From positions 1-47,269 of the forward strand of contig JAAYUW010000100.1 in NCBI GenBank assembly GCA_012517545.1: a stretch of DNA of 47,269 nt. Reading direction: 5' to 3'. The stretch is from Exilispira sp. (GTDB taxonomy: Bacteria > Spirochaetota > JAAYUW01). The notes below the pieces were generated by a model, which saw only the letters and a list, made by a program, of their open reading frames with translations, searched no databases and was not told the DNA's origin. Positions 16,949 through 26,617 of this stretch are shown piece after piece. Positions within the stretch are counted from its first letter, which is position 1, and every line of letters begins with the position of its first letter. The position numbers and the translations under genes were made by a program.

Positions 16949-19450
16949 TTAATCATAAGTGAAAAGTATATTAATAATAGAAAAGATGTTATTTAATATC
17001 TCTATTTTGGATTGATAGGTATATATCAATTTGCTGAGTTCAGATATAAGATCAAGTGTGGAACTATTGTTTGAATTTAACCTTAAGTATTCAATATTTC
17101 CTTCTATATCGTTTATTATCGAGGAAACTGCAAATAGTGACGATATGAATTCGTTGTATCTTGATTTAAGCATGGCTATTTGTTGATTTAATTGTTCCAT
17201 GTTCTCTGTTTTTTTCATGTCGATAAGATAAAAATTCTGTATAAAATTATTAAAGTCAACAACTGCGGTTTCAAATTTATCTAAACTTTGAGAAAGTATA
17301 TCGAGATTAAGCAATAGTTTTTCTATACTTGAAAATACAGTTAGATTTTTATTGAAAGTGGTTGCATCAAACGAATCTTTATCTGCTATTGAAAGAGTAT
17401 AAAAAGATAGATTTTTCTGAAGATTTTCTTTTTGTAATTGCAAATCCTTCAAAGTTGACCTATAGAGCTGGATGTTATTTATAACTTGAGAACTTGCTAC
17501 GATAGCAACGATAAGATATTGAGTTGTTTTTTCAATAGTATTAGCTTGAAAACTTGATGAGTATTTTTGCTTTATAGATTTTTCAGTAGTCGCAAGGTAA
17601 TTTTCTATCTGTTCAAATTCTAGCTTCTTGCTGAAGATAATATTCGTAAACTTTCTTGAAAGAAAAGAGTTCATCAGTTTAACTACAGAGACAATTTTTT
17701 TCTGAATATTCAGGTAGATCATAAGATGGAAAGGATCTTCACTTCCACTTTCAACTTCTTTGTAGTACTCTTTTTGAATTATTTCGATATAAGAGATATA
17801 CTTCGTTGATTCCTGAATAAATATTGATTGATAGTAGGCAAGTTCAGATTTTTTGATATAGGAAGAAAGAAGCTTCTGGTATCGTGCATAATCTTTTTTT
17901 ATTTCATTATTGAGTTGTTTGATTAGAAGAAGATTATTTTCATAAGATGGGTATATTTCAATAATTTGTTTAATAACTTCCTGAATTTGTGGATTTATAA
18001 AGTCTGAATAACGAGAAAGATAATTCAACACTTCAATATTTTTTGAAAGTTTATCATAATTATCAAAAAAATTTGATGTGATCTCATCAGCTTGCATCAA
18101 AAGAAGAGATTTATACATTATGTCATCAAAGGAAAATAATGGATTTATAACAGAAAAATCTTCATTATATTCAGAGACAAGAGTTTGTTTTATCTCATTT
18201 AACTGATTGAAATTGATGGTTATTAGAGATTTGCAATCAAGCTGAATAAAAAGAGTCTGCTTTATAACAGCCAAGATGTCTAAAGATAAATCTTTGAAAC
18301 TCTCTGTCAAAGATGATTCAAACTCTAATACTATTTGATTTTTTAATTTTTGAAGAGATAAATAGGATAAATTTGGTGGACTCAGAGGATTTATTATATT
18401 CACATAAGTGGATTCAACGATTTGTGATGTGAGTTGAGCTGTTTCGACAAGAGATGAGAGCTTTCCATAGGCTATAAAAAAATCTGATCTGGATTTAAAA
18501 TCTGGAAATTCATTAAAATTATCGAGATCTTTTATTTGATTTGCAATAATAATGAGTCTTTTGAAGTACTCGATATAATTCTTAACCTGAAAATAGTATT
18601 CGAGATAATGATCCTTTAGTAAATTGAACTGCTCCAGCTTTTCATTTATAGTCTGATAGATATTTGAAAATATCATAAGTCTATCTTTTATATTAGAATG
18701 GGAGTCAACAAGTAAGGGTAAAAGTTCATTTATCTCTTCTTTCTGTTTAGCAAGTGTCAGGGTGGACTCATCGATGACTTTAATAAATGAGTTATTTTTT
18801 TCTACAATCTTAAAGAATCTGTCTAGAAAAATATCCACAAGATTGTTTAAAAGATATATCTGATCGGATGTCTCACTGTCAAATTTTTCAAGATTTTTCA
18901 AAGAAATTTTTTGCTTACTTTTGACAAATTTATTATCGATCAGTTGAAAAGTCCTTTCCGATTTAGAAGGTATAATATCTTCATTATTGAGAGTTATTGA
19001 GCTATCGGTAATAAAGTAAAGTGATTTTACCTTATCTATACCTAAAACAACTACTCCAGGATTTATTGCGACCTTTGTTTTTTCTATATCAACAAGAAAA
19101 ACTTTTAAAGTGTTTATATATATATACCCCTTTAATAAGAAAAAATTTCCATTTTTTATTTCAATTATTGATTGAGGAAGAAGCCTTATAATCTGATTAT
19201 CCGAATGAATTTCAAGAAAACTATTATTTTCAGTAGATAATAAGCAAGAAGCAGGTATCTGTGAACCATAAAATAGATCAAATGGAGTTTCAAAATTTGA
19301 TAGCTTATATTGAGTCTTTCCCTCCGTGTAAAAAACATAAAATTGGCTTGAAGTTTGAGCTATTAATAGGCTTTCGGATGAGATCAAAAAAACTATAAGG
19401 ACAAAAATAATAGAAACAATTTTATTAAATTTTACGAAATTAAATTTCAT
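16949..19450 (-). CDS. Secreted FecR-like domain protein with long helical/coiled-coil region
   Basis: An 833-residue exported protein of unknown role. Residues 1-33 are a signal peptide (basic start, long hydrophobic core, LLIAQ near the cut site). Residues about 40-170 resemble a FecR-type beta domain: GSQIPASCLLSTENNSFLEI, then IRLLPQSIIEIKNGNFFLLKG, then a VAINPGVVVLGIDKV stretch. From about 190 to the end the sequence is almost all alpha-helical, rich in Leu/Ile/Lys/Glu/Asn with heptad-like spacing. No enzyme motif or C-terminal anchor was seen. It follows the beta-barrel-like gene on the same strand after 182 bp, suggesting a joint envelope function. The ATG has AAAGGAT upstream. Confidence 0.65.
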   Translation of the reverse strand: MKFNFVKFNKIVSIIFVLIVFLISSESLLIAQTSSQFYVFYTEGKTQYKLSNFETPFDLFYGSQIPASCLLSTENNSFLEIHSDNQIIRLLPQSIIEIKNGNFFLLKGYIYINTLKVFLVDIEKTKVAINPGVVVLGIDKVKSLYFITDSSITLNNEDIIPSKSERTFQLIDNKFVKSKQKISLKNLEKFDSETSDQIYLLNNLVDIFLDRFFKIVEKNNSFIKVIDESTLTLAKQKEEINELLPLLVDSHSNIKDRLMIFSNIYQTINEKLEQFNLLKDHYLEYYFQVKNYIEYFKRLIIIANQIKDLDNFNEFPDFKSRSDFFIAYGKLSSLVETAQLTSQIVESTYVNIINPLSPPNLSYLSLQKLKNQIVLEFESSLTESFKDLSLDILAVIKQTLFIQLDCKSLITINFNQLNEIKQTLVSEYNEDFSVINPLFSFDDIMYKSLLLMQADEITSNFFDNYDKLSKNIEVLNYLSRYSDFINPQIQEVIKQIIEIYPSYENNLLLIKQLNNEIKKDYARYQKLLSSYIKKSELAYYQSIFIQESTKYISYIEIIQKEYYKEVESGSEDPFHLMIYLNIQKKIVSVVKLMNSFLSRKFTNIIFSKKLEFEQIENYLATTEKSIKQKYSSSFQANTIEKTTQYLIVAIVASSQVINNIQLYRSTLKDLQLQKENLQKNLSFYTLSIADKDSFDATTFNKNLTVFSSIEKLLLNLDILSQSLDKFETAVVDFNNFIQNFYLIDMKKTENMEQLNQQIAMLKSRYNEFISSLFAVSSIINDIEGNIEYLRLNSNNSSTLDLISELSKLIYTYQSKIEILNNIFSIINILFTYD

Positions 19451-19632
19451 AGTATAAAATATCCTTTATTTTTCAGCTTTTCTTATAATAAAAGCTAAAT
19501 TAACCGTTTTTTATTTCTTTTAAGTTAATATTCTATCACTTTTTTTATTACATTAAGAAAATGAACAATTTTTTCTCACAAAAAATAAATTTCTGAATAA
19601 ATAGCAATTTTACAGAATCACTGCAAACCTTT

Positions 19633-20937
19633 CTAAATAATAAAAGTAATGAACAGATCAACATAAAAGTATTCATTCGATGCTGATAATATTTCATTTA
19701 TATAATTTTTATAACTTATGGTTGCATTTATCGAAAAACTCTTAGAAAAGATATAAGAAAATATTATTTTTATCTGAGAATAGATATTTGTAAGCTCATA
19801 ATCTTGTGAAAATGTTGCATCAATGTCATTGAAAAGTATAATGAAAAGAGTTTCGCCTGGAATTATTTTTAAAACAAGTTCAAGCACAAGACTTAGATTA
19901 TTTTTTGCCTCATTTAAAACCCAGTACGAATAATTAACTTTAGCAAGGATATCAATTGATAAAATTTTATTAAAATTATACAGAGCAAGTGCCTGTAAAA
20001 CGGACTCTATCCTATTATCTGAAGATGGCACAGCGACTTGCGGGAAATAGTTAAATGAGACGATAATACTCGGTATAATAGAAAAGTCATTTGAGATAGA
20101 AGAAGCTAATGATATCTTTTCTGTGATATTCAAGATGTCTTTATCATCAGGGAGAACTGATGTTAAATAATTTTTATATTCAATCAAAAGCTGTGTAGAG
20201 AATGTGCTTGTAGTTACGAAAGCCGAGGAAAAAATATTTGAAATTCTTATGCCAACATAATTACCGTTAGTGTCATTATAAGAGTACCCACCAATAAAAG
20301 TTATTTCAGGCTTTAGACTTTCACCTAAAGCTGGAAAAAATGTAAACAGATTGGATAACTCAGCATTAAGTAAAGATGAAGAAAATGTATCATCTGTTTG
20401 ATAGTCTAATAAAAGCGATGCTGTATAAAAATGTTTTGAAAAAGGGACAATATATTTTGTATCTATTTCAAAAGAAAGAGGGGAGTCAATTGGTGCATTA
20501 ATAAGTTGATAATATTGAAAATATCCCTCTATTGAAAAAATATTTTTCTTTGAGTTTGCATATTTAATTTGAGAGAAAAATATATTTCCTGGATAATAAT
20601 CATCATTTATTAAGATAAAATCAAAAGCTTCATATAAAAAATAAAGAGAAAAGATATTATCATTTTTTGTATATGATATAAAGGTACTGAGATAATCAAG
20701 AAAATAATTGTCTAATGAATAGAAAAATAAATTTTTAAAACTGAAATTAAATATATTTGAAGAAAAAAGATAATTAAGACCGATAGAAGGAAGGTAATTG
20801 GTTTCTATAATCGAATATATATTAACATAACTATATCCTAAAGATAATGAAAACTGAGCAAAAATATTCTGACTAACTATTGATAACAAGATTAATGCTA
20901 AAAAAATTGATGAAATATAACGTATTTTTTGAGTCAT
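19633..20937 (-). CDS. Putative outer-membrane beta-barrel protein
   Basis: A 434-residue exported protein with a clear signal peptide (IRYISSIFLALILLSIVSQNIFAQ). The mature part alternates hydrophobic/aromatic and polar residues over its whole length with many Tyr, Phe and Ser, and ends in a strand-like YVDLFITFII. This pattern suggests an outer-membrane barrel of roughly 14-20 strands. The ATG at 20937 is preferred because AGGA lies six bases upstream; a TTG at 20955 would add six residues before it. It is upstream of the FecR-like gene on the same strand. No family could be named and the strand count is a guess. Confidence 0.6.
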   Translation of the reverse strand: MTQKIRYISSIFLALILLSIVSQNIFAQFSLSLGYSYVNIYSIIETNYLPSIGLNYLFSSNIFNFSFKNLFFYSLDNYFLDYLSTFISYTKNDNIFSLYFLYEAFDFILINDDYYPGNIFFSQIKYANSKKNIFSIEGYFQYYQLINAPIDSPLSFEIDTKYIVPFSKHFYTASLLLDYQTDDTFSSSLLNAELSNLFTFFPALGESLKPEITFIGGYSYNDTNGNYVGIRISNIFSSAFVTTSTFSTQLLIEYKNYLTSVLPDDKDILNITEKISLASSISNDFSIIPSIIVSFNYFPQVAVPSSDNRIESVLQALALYNFNKILSIDILAKVNYSYWVLNEAKNNLSLVLELVLKIIPGETLFIILFNDIDATFSQDYELTNIYSQIKIIFSYIFSKSFSINATISYKNYINEILSASNEYFYVDLFITFII

Positions 20938-20988
20938 ATTTTTCCTATTTTTCAAGAATTTTAGTTTTTTATGAAATTTTTAATATTA

Positions 20989-21067
20989 TTTTAACATTAA
21001 AGCAATATTTGTATAGCAAGGTCTTGAAAACTAACGAAGAGTGAGAAGATACTTTGCCGGATGAACC
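20989..21067 (+). repeat. Short deletion copy of the interspersed repeat
   Basis: TTTTAACATTAAAGCAATATTTGTATAGC is identical to bases within the long repeat copies at 40128 and 47177. It is followed directly by CTTGAAAACTAACGAAG and a GATGAA end, which match the far end of the 40128 copy (around 40410-40450). The middle part is absent. It lies just upstream of the tRNA-Leu promoter. Confidence 0.8.
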
Positions 21068-21106
21068 AAAATTAATTTGCTTTATACAATAATAATAGAA
21101 CAAATA

Positions 21107-21134
21107 TTGACAAAAGCAAATATGAGCGTACAAT
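21107..21134 (+). promoter_or_regulatory. Sigma-70 promoter of tRNA-Leu/surE
   Basis: A perfect -35 TTGACA (21107-21112), a 16-bp spacer and a -10 TACAAT (21129-21134) lie 8 bp before the mature tRNA 5' end. Such a close match and spacing for a stable RNA gene make this a confident promoter. Confidence 0.85.
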
Positions 21135-21142
21135 TTTAAAGA

Positions 21143-21228
21143 GCCGGAATGGCGGAATTGGTAGACGCACGAGACTCAAAATCTCGCGAGCTTCACAGCT
21201 TGTAAGGGTTCAAATCCCTTTTCCGGCA
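21143..21228 (+). tRNA. tRNA-Leu (anticodon CAA)
   Basis: Class II tRNA. The acceptor stem GCCGGAA pairs with TTCCGGC, with A as discriminator. The anticodon stem CGAGA/TCTCG encloses the loop CTCAAAA, giving CAA, which reads the rare UUG codon class. A long variable arm and the T-arm AAGGG-TTCAAAT-CCCTT are present. CCA is not encoded. surE follows 59 bp downstream and may share the transcript. Confidence 0.95.
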
Positions 21229-21287
21229 TTTTCTTTTATTTATTTTCGGGAATTTCTATAAATAGCTAAAATTAAAATTGGATGATA

Positions 21288-22112
21288 ATGAAAATTTTAT
21301 TAACAAATGATGATGGTATATTTGCTGAAGGGATAAATTTTCTTGAAGAAACTATAAAACCCCTTGGAGATATATATACTGTTGCTCCTAATGGCAATAG
21401 ATCATGCTCAGCTCACTCAATGAGTTTCCATAAAAGAATTTATTTTGAAAGACTGAATAAACAAAAGTATTCCCTGGATGCTTTTCCTGTTGATTGTGTA
21501 TTTGCAGCTTTAAAAGGATTTTTTCATGATGTAGATTTTGACCTTGTCCTTTCGGGTATAAATCATGGAGCAAATGTTGGTACTGATGTTTTTTATTCTG
21601 GGACTGTGAGTGCAGCTTTTCGCGCAGCGGAGGAAGGGATAGATTCAATCGCTTTCTCTTCAGCAAGGGCAGTTCCTCCATTTATTGATTCTTCATTTTC
21701 TGATTTAATAATAAAAATAGCCAGTATTTTTCTTGAGAAGAAAGATGTTATAAAACAAAGAGCAATAAAATATACGAAAGAAAAATTTTCTTATTATCAA
21801 AAAAGAAATTTAAATAATATAAGTGTCATTTTAAATGTTAATTTTCCTGATTTTACAAAACAGCCTTCTAACAATATTTTTGCGACTATTCTTGAACCGA
21901 GATTATACGATGATGATGTAGTTTTTGAAAATTGTACCCGCGAAGATCAAGAAGGTTATTTTGAATTTATTGGTAAATTATCAGAAAAAGATAGTTTTGA
22001 AAATACAGATCTTTATGCGATAAAAAAAGGTAATATTTCTATTTCACCTTTTTTTTATATTCTTCCAGGTATGCTCCTATTAATACCAGAAGCAATAGAA
22101 GGTATTTTCTAA
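21288..22112 (+). CDS. surE: 5'/3'-nucleotidase SurE
   Basis: Metal-dependent nucleoside monophosphate phosphatase linked to stationary-phase survival. The N-terminus MKILLTNDDG carries the paired metal-binding Asp residues (8 and 9). The NRSCSAHS loop provides the catalytic-site Ser, and SGINHGANVGTDVFYSGTV provides the Asn and the family signature. The start at 21288 is preferred over the ATG two codons earlier because it gives the canonical N-terminus and places GGAT at normal spacing. At 274 residues it is slightly longer than usual, with an internal Lys/Tyr-rich stretch around 155-180. It is downstream of tRNA-Leu. Confidence 0.93.
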   Translation: MKILLTNDDGIFAEGINFLEETIKPLGDIYTVAPNGNRSCSAHSMSFHKRIYFERLNKQKYSLDAFPVDCVFAALKGFFHDVDFDLVLSGINHGANVGTDVFYSGTVSAAFRAAEEGIDSIAFSSARAVPPFIDSSFSDLIIKIASIFLEKKDVIKQRAIKYTKEKFSYYQKRNLNNISVILNVNFPDFTKQPSNNIFATILEPRLYDDDVVFENCTREDQEGYFEFIGKLSEKDSFENTDLYAIKKGNISISPFFYILPGMLLLIPEAIEGIF

Positions 22113-22748
22113 AGCTGTTGTTTTCTTTTTTGAGAGTTTTTAGTATAACAAAGAAAAAAACTTAACACTTTTTCCCTTATTTATAGAAATTTTTTTGGTG
22201 GTTTAAACTTTATTTTTGATACAATTATGGTCTTCAAGCTTTTTCAAAGAAGTTAATGCACTCATGAATATGATATGTCCAGAAGTTTTCTTCCAGAACT
22301 TTGATTTTCAACCTATGTAAAGTAATTACAAAAAAATAGAAATAAAGATTTGAAATTAAATCATGCTATTTAATTATAAATGACAAAAATTGCCCATATA
22401 TTATTAACCTTGATAATAAGTTAAAATATATTATATATAGTTTATAGCCATTTGTAATTGCTATGCTTAGTATTTGTGCAGAAATAGTTAAATAGTATTT
22501 ATAATAGTTAAACAACTCATTTTTTTATTTTATTAATCTTTTACGATAAATTTTTTTTAATAATTATTGCTTTAATTATATTTTCTTTGCCCTTCGCTGT
22601 TTGCTACGGTAGAAAGTTGAAAGTTCAGGAATATTACTTTATAGATAAAGTCTAAAATCGAAAGAGCCTATTTTATTTGCTTTGCTTGAATTGCTTATTT
22701 AAGGATATCGCATATTTACTAAAGATATACTAAGGATTTATCGGATTT
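22113..22748. other. Long AT-rich intergenic region with degenerate repeat modules
   Basis: A 636-bp gap without a convincing ORF. Near its end GTAGAAAGTTGAAAGTTCAGGAATATTACTT (22611-22640) is a degenerate minus-strand relative of the module at 26895-26938. AAAGAGCCTATTTTATTTGC (22661-22680) is one of four copies of that motif. The rest is featureless A/T runs. The promoter of the downstream TPR gene should lie here but was not resolved. Confidence 0.4.
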
Positions 22749-23426
22749 ATGGAAAGCAAAGAAGAGTATTATTTGACCCGAGGTAAGATTCTATTTGACG
22801 AAGATAACTATGAAGAAGCTATAAAGTATTTTAACAAGGCGCTTGATCTCAACAATAACAATTTTCATGCAAATTATCTCAAAGGACTTGCGCTATGTAA
22901 GCTTAATAAGATAGATAATGCAATAGAAAATCTTAAAGTTGTTTCAAAAAGCTCTGAAGACTTTATGATCCAACAACAAGCAAATCTTATACTTGGCTAT
23001 ATATATTCGACAAAAAATCTTATTGATATTGCGATAGATTATTTTGAAAAAGTCGTTCAAACCGGACTTGAGGCTTCAGCAGCCTATAATGCACTTGCTG
23101 CTCTATATCATAAGAAAAATGACTATAAAAAAGCGATAATTTATGCTAAAAAAGCTCTGGAACTTAAACCAGATAATTTCAATGCTATGAATACACTGGC
23201 TTATCTTCTTATAGATTCAGGCATAGATCCTAAAAAAGGTCTTGAATTTGCTAAAAAAGCTCTTGAGGAAGACCCAGAAAATCCAGCCCGGCTAGATACT
23301 GTTGGCCTAGCATATCTAAAACTTGGGAATATTGAGACTGCAAAAAAGTATTTTACGAAGGCATACGAAAAACTTCCAAAAGATCTTGAGATAAAAAAAC
23401 ATCTTGATTTTACAAAATCCAGATAA
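22749..23426 (+). CDS. TPR-repeat protein
   Basis: A soluble 225-residue protein made of about six tetratricopeptide repeats. The pattern is clear from residue 5 onward: YYLTRGKILFDEDNYEEAIKY, ANYLKGLALCKLNKIDNAIEN, AANLILGYIYSTKN-like, AYNALAALYHKKNDYKKAIIY, AMNTLAYLLIDSG and RLDTVGLAYLKLGNIETAKKY. There is no signal peptide or membrane segment, so it is probably a cytoplasmic protein-protein interaction scaffold. GGATTTATCGGATTT precedes the ATG. It converges on the cyclase gene with only 3 bp between the stop codons, and no terminator is visible between them. Partner unknown. Confidence 0.85.
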   Translation: MESKEEYYLTRGKILFDEDNYEEAIKYFNKALDLNNNNFHANYLKGLALCKLNKIDNAIENLKVVSKSSEDFMIQQQANLILGYIYSTKNLIDIAIDYFEKVVQTGLEASAAYNALAALYHKKNDYKKAIIYAKKALELKPDNFNAMNTLAYLLIDSGIDPKKGLEFAKKALEEDPENPARLDTVGLAYLKLGNIETAKKYFTKAYEKLPKDLEIKKHLDFTKSR

Positions 23427-23429
23427 TTA

Positions 23430-26400
23430 TTATATAGCTTTTGTTAACTTCTCATACTCCTCTAAGATACTCTTATTGAATCGCATCTTTAAAAATGAAT
23501 CTTTTAAATCATCTGATCTTATATTTTTAAGCTTATTTTTTAGTATCTCTGCAGCATTAATTAGTTTTTCCTTTTTTTCAGCAGAGTTTAATTTATCATC
23601 TATAAGATATTGCAGGTAATATATAAGATGTCTATACTTAAATTCGAGAAGTATTGAAGAGTTTTCATATATTAAAACTTCGGAAAGAAAAAATTTTGCT
23701 TTTGTGAAATCATCTTTTTGTAAGGAAATAAGGACAAGAAGAAGTAAAACTTCACAGCTTGTGACATGATCACAGTTTAAATTCGAGATTCTCAATGCTT
23801 CAAAAGCATATTCATAGGCTTTTGAAAGGTTTGATGACATATAATAGGCTTCCGAAATAAAAGCCTGAACTCTTGCTTTGTAATAGTTATTATTTAATTG
23901 TCTTGCATTATACTCTGCTTTTTTAAGGTATTCAAAGGCTTCTTCATGCTTTCCAAGGTAGTATGCTGAAATACCAAAGTATGAATAGATTCTCGAATAC
24001 TGTTTATATGTGGGTATCACTTTTTCAACGAAAAGATTGCATGTTTCATAAATTTTGCTAAAAGCTCCAAGTTCATAATAAAAAAATATCAGTTCAGTTA
24101 AAAATATTGTCATGGCAAAATCATCTGCAAGTTCTCCTTTCTTAATCTTTTCGCATTGTTTTTCAAGCATATCTAGACCTTTTTCATATTCACCGCTAAA
24201 GAAAAATATCTGAGAAGATAGGTAGATGCTTTCGACGCTATCGTCAGGAAGTTGAACCAGAAGGATCTTTGCTCCATCTATATTTTTTTTGTAAAATCTT
24301 GCAAGCGCTGTGAAACGAAGAAGATTATGGTACAGGTTTTCATTAAGATATTCTTCTGAAGAAATTTTATAGTAATATAAACCCTTTAAACCAAATAATT
24401 CGGTATTATAATAGTCAAATCTTTCAAAGGCAAAAGTCGAGAGCATGTGATAAAACTCAGCATAAGCCTTTGTGTCAATGATTGAAAAAACCTTTTCACT
24501 CATTTTTTCTATAACTGCCGGGACAAGGTCAATATAGCCATTATTGTTAAGTATTGCATATTTGACAAACAAAAGCTGTGTATGTTTATGTATGTCATGA
24601 TCTGGAATAATCTCTAAGAGTTTATCGATATAAGGGACATGATCCATAGTATGATTACTCATCTGATTAAATATTTTGTAGGCTTTATTGTATTCATTTG
24701 CTGAAAGTAGATGATGTATTATCTTAATGGATTCATTTTTCTTGTATCTCATGAAATAAAAAGCAACAAGTCTATGTAGAATAATCTTGTTTTCTTTCAA
24801 AATTGTGGAATATATGACTTCACGAATCATCTCCTGTCTGAATCTATACTGTTTTCCAACTTTTTCTATAATATTAGCTTTAAGTAATTCATTTAGATCA
24901 TTTTCAAGATTTTCTTTACTAGAGCTGGTTTTATAGTGTACATAAGATAGTTCATCAAGTGAAAATGTTGAGCCAATAACAGAGGCTTTTTGCAAAATCT
25001 CTTTTTGTTGAGGCGAAAGTCTATCAACTTGAGCAAGTATTATTGTCTGAATAGATGAAGGGACACGAGTAAACTTTTGCTCCTGGTTGATATATTTGAT
25101 AAATTCTTCGATAAAGAATGGGTTACCTTTTGATTCATCAATAATATAATTAAGATCTGCTTTAGATATCTTGATATTAATGAGTTTTTCGATTAAAAGC
25201 CTTGATTCTTCTTTAGAAAGAGGTGGCAAAAGCAGTTCTTCAGTTTCTGGAAATATCTTGGAGATATTTGGATCAAATATCCTATCACTAATAAGAAAGA
25301 AAGGTTTATAATCTATATGATCTATCATGTACCTTATGAAATCTCTACTCTTTTTATCTATGAATGTAATGTTGTCTATTATTACGACAGGTGCGTAAAT
25401 AGAATTCTCAAATCTCTTAATAATATTCTGCCAGACTTCAAGCAAAATGTCAAAAATCCTTTTTTCATCGAATCTTTTGTAGTTTTTTGCCCGGAGAAGT
25501 TCAGTTAAAATATGTTTTTTTTCATTTTCAAAGTTTATTCCATTTTCAAACAATGATTTTGAAATTTCATTTTCAGATATATTTGGTATATTTGAAAGAT
25601 TAAGATAAAACAAGATAAGTTTGATGATTATAGAAAAATCAGAGTTTCCATATGGAGATGCTCTTGTATACAAAAGAGGAGAGTTATAATTTGGAAATTT
25701 TCTAATCTCTTCAATAAACTGCATCATAAGTCTTGTTTTTCCGATACCCGCTTCTCCCCAAATATAGAAACAAAACCCTGTTCTATCGTCGTGTTTTAGG
25801 TATTTTCTTAGTATATTATCAAGAATTGCTCTCCTTCCAACAAAAGAGGTAGAGTAAGATAAGATGTTCTGATTTCTTCCAAGAACAACATAACCTATAA
25901 GCTGTGAAGATTTACCTTTTACGCTTATGTTTATTGGAGCAGAAAAGATAAAATGTTCTTTAACTTTCTCATAAACTATATCTGAAATAAGTATTGTATT
26001 AACGGCTGCAACGGATTGAAGTCTTGAGGCTATAGCAAGAGAATGACCGGTAACAACATCGAAATCTCCTCTTTTCCCTTTTGTGACAATCCCTGTATGT
26101 ATTCCTATTCTGAATGAAATATCTTTAAGAGAAATATTATACTTTGATTTAATCTCATTATTGATAAATGATAGAGACTCTAAAAAATCTAAAGAAGCAT
26201 TTATGGCTCTTGATGGATCATCTTCATGAACAATTTTTGCACCAAAAACAGCAACCAGAGCATCCCCAATATACTTTTCTACCCATCCTTCATAAGAATT
26301 TATTATTTTTTCAAAGTGATAAAATACCTCATTCATAATTTTATCAACGTCTTCCGGGTCAAGATTTTCTGTCATCTTTGTAAAATCTTTCATATCCGCA

Positions 26401-26567
26401 AAAACAAGAGTTGCTTCAATTCTTTGGCCCTTTTTTAGACTCATATCTGAATTTCGGGAAGATTCTTTAATCTTCCCAATATTATTTATAGGACTATCTT
26501 TGTTGGAGCTATTTGCTTTTTTTTGTAAAGTTTCTTTTTCTTGAATATTTAATTTTTTTTCTTTCAT
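23430..26567 (-). CDS. Class III nucleotidyl cyclase-AAA ATPase-TPR regulatory protein
   Basis: A 1045-residue fusion. After a charged N-terminus (1-50), a class III cyclase domain (about 50-230) shows the metal Asp in VFADMKDF (D58) and YIGDALVAVFG (D102) with Lys98. Next is an AAA/STAND-type ATPase with Walker A GEAGIGKTR (near 275) and Walker B VVIIDNITFID, then a winged-helix-like piece and about 450 residues of TPR helices. The transition-state Asn expected before the conserved Arg reads Ala178 (GHSLAIASRL), with Arg182 kept, so activity may be low or lost. The ATG at 26567 is chosen over the GTG at 26582, which has no spacing for AAGGTGG. An inverted repeat lies upstream. Confidence 0.85.
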   Translation of the reverse strand: MKEKKLNIQEKETLQKKANSSNKDSPINNIGKIKESSRNSDMSLKKGQRIEATLVFADMKDFTKMTENLDPEDVDKIMNEVFYHFEKIINSYEGWVEKYIGDALVAVFGAKIVHEDDPSRAINASLDFLESLSFINNEIKSKYNISLKDISFRIGIHTGIVTKGKRGDFDVVTGHSLAIASRLQSVAAVNTILISDIVYEKVKEHFIFSAPINISVKGKSSQLIGYVVLGRNQNILSYSTSFVGRRAILDNILRKYLKHDDRTGFCFYIWGEAGIGKTRLMMQFIEEIRKFPNYNSPLLYTRASPYGNSDFSIIIKLILFYLNLSNIPNISENEISKSLFENGINFENEKKHILTELLRAKNYKRFDEKRIFDILLEVWQNIIKRFENSIYAPVVIIDNITFIDKKSRDFIRYMIDHIDYKPFFLISDRIFDPNISKIFPETEELLLPPLSKEESRLLIEKLINIKISKADLNYIIDESKGNPFFIEEFIKYINQEQKFTRVPSSIQTIILAQVDRLSPQQKEILQKASVIGSTFSLDELSYVHYKTSSSKENLENDLNELLKANIIEKVGKQYRFRQEMIREVIYSTILKENKIILHRLVAFYFMRYKKNESIKIIHHLLSANEYNKAYKIFNQMSNHTMDHVPYIDKLLEIIPDHDIHKHTQLLFVKYAILNNNGYIDLVPAVIEKMSEKVFSIIDTKAYAEFYHMLSTFAFERFDYYNTELFGLKGLYYYKISSEEYLNENLYHNLLRFTALARFYKKNIDGAKILLVQLPDDSVESIYLSSQIFFFSGEYEKGLDMLEKQCEKIKKGELADDFAMTIFLTELIFFYYELGAFSKIYETCNLFVEKVIPTYKQYSRIYSYFGISAYYLGKHEEAFEYLKKAEYNARQLNNNYYKARVQAFISEAYYMSSNLSKAYEYAFEALRISNLNCDHVTSCEVLLLLVLISLQKDDFTKAKFFLSEVLIYENSSILLEFKYRHLIYYLQYLIDDKLNSAEKKEKLINAAEILKNKLKNIRSDDLKDSFLKMRFNKSILEEYEKLTKAI

Positions 26568-26617
26568 AGTTAATATTGCCACCTTAAATATTTTATTGCC
26601 CGTCTTTGCTACACATA

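Noticed and set aside
21388-21681. Minus-strand ORF of about 97 codons inside surE
   Set aside because: Shadow of the surE coding sequence; Leu/His/Gln-rich composition is typical of a wrong-frame translation.
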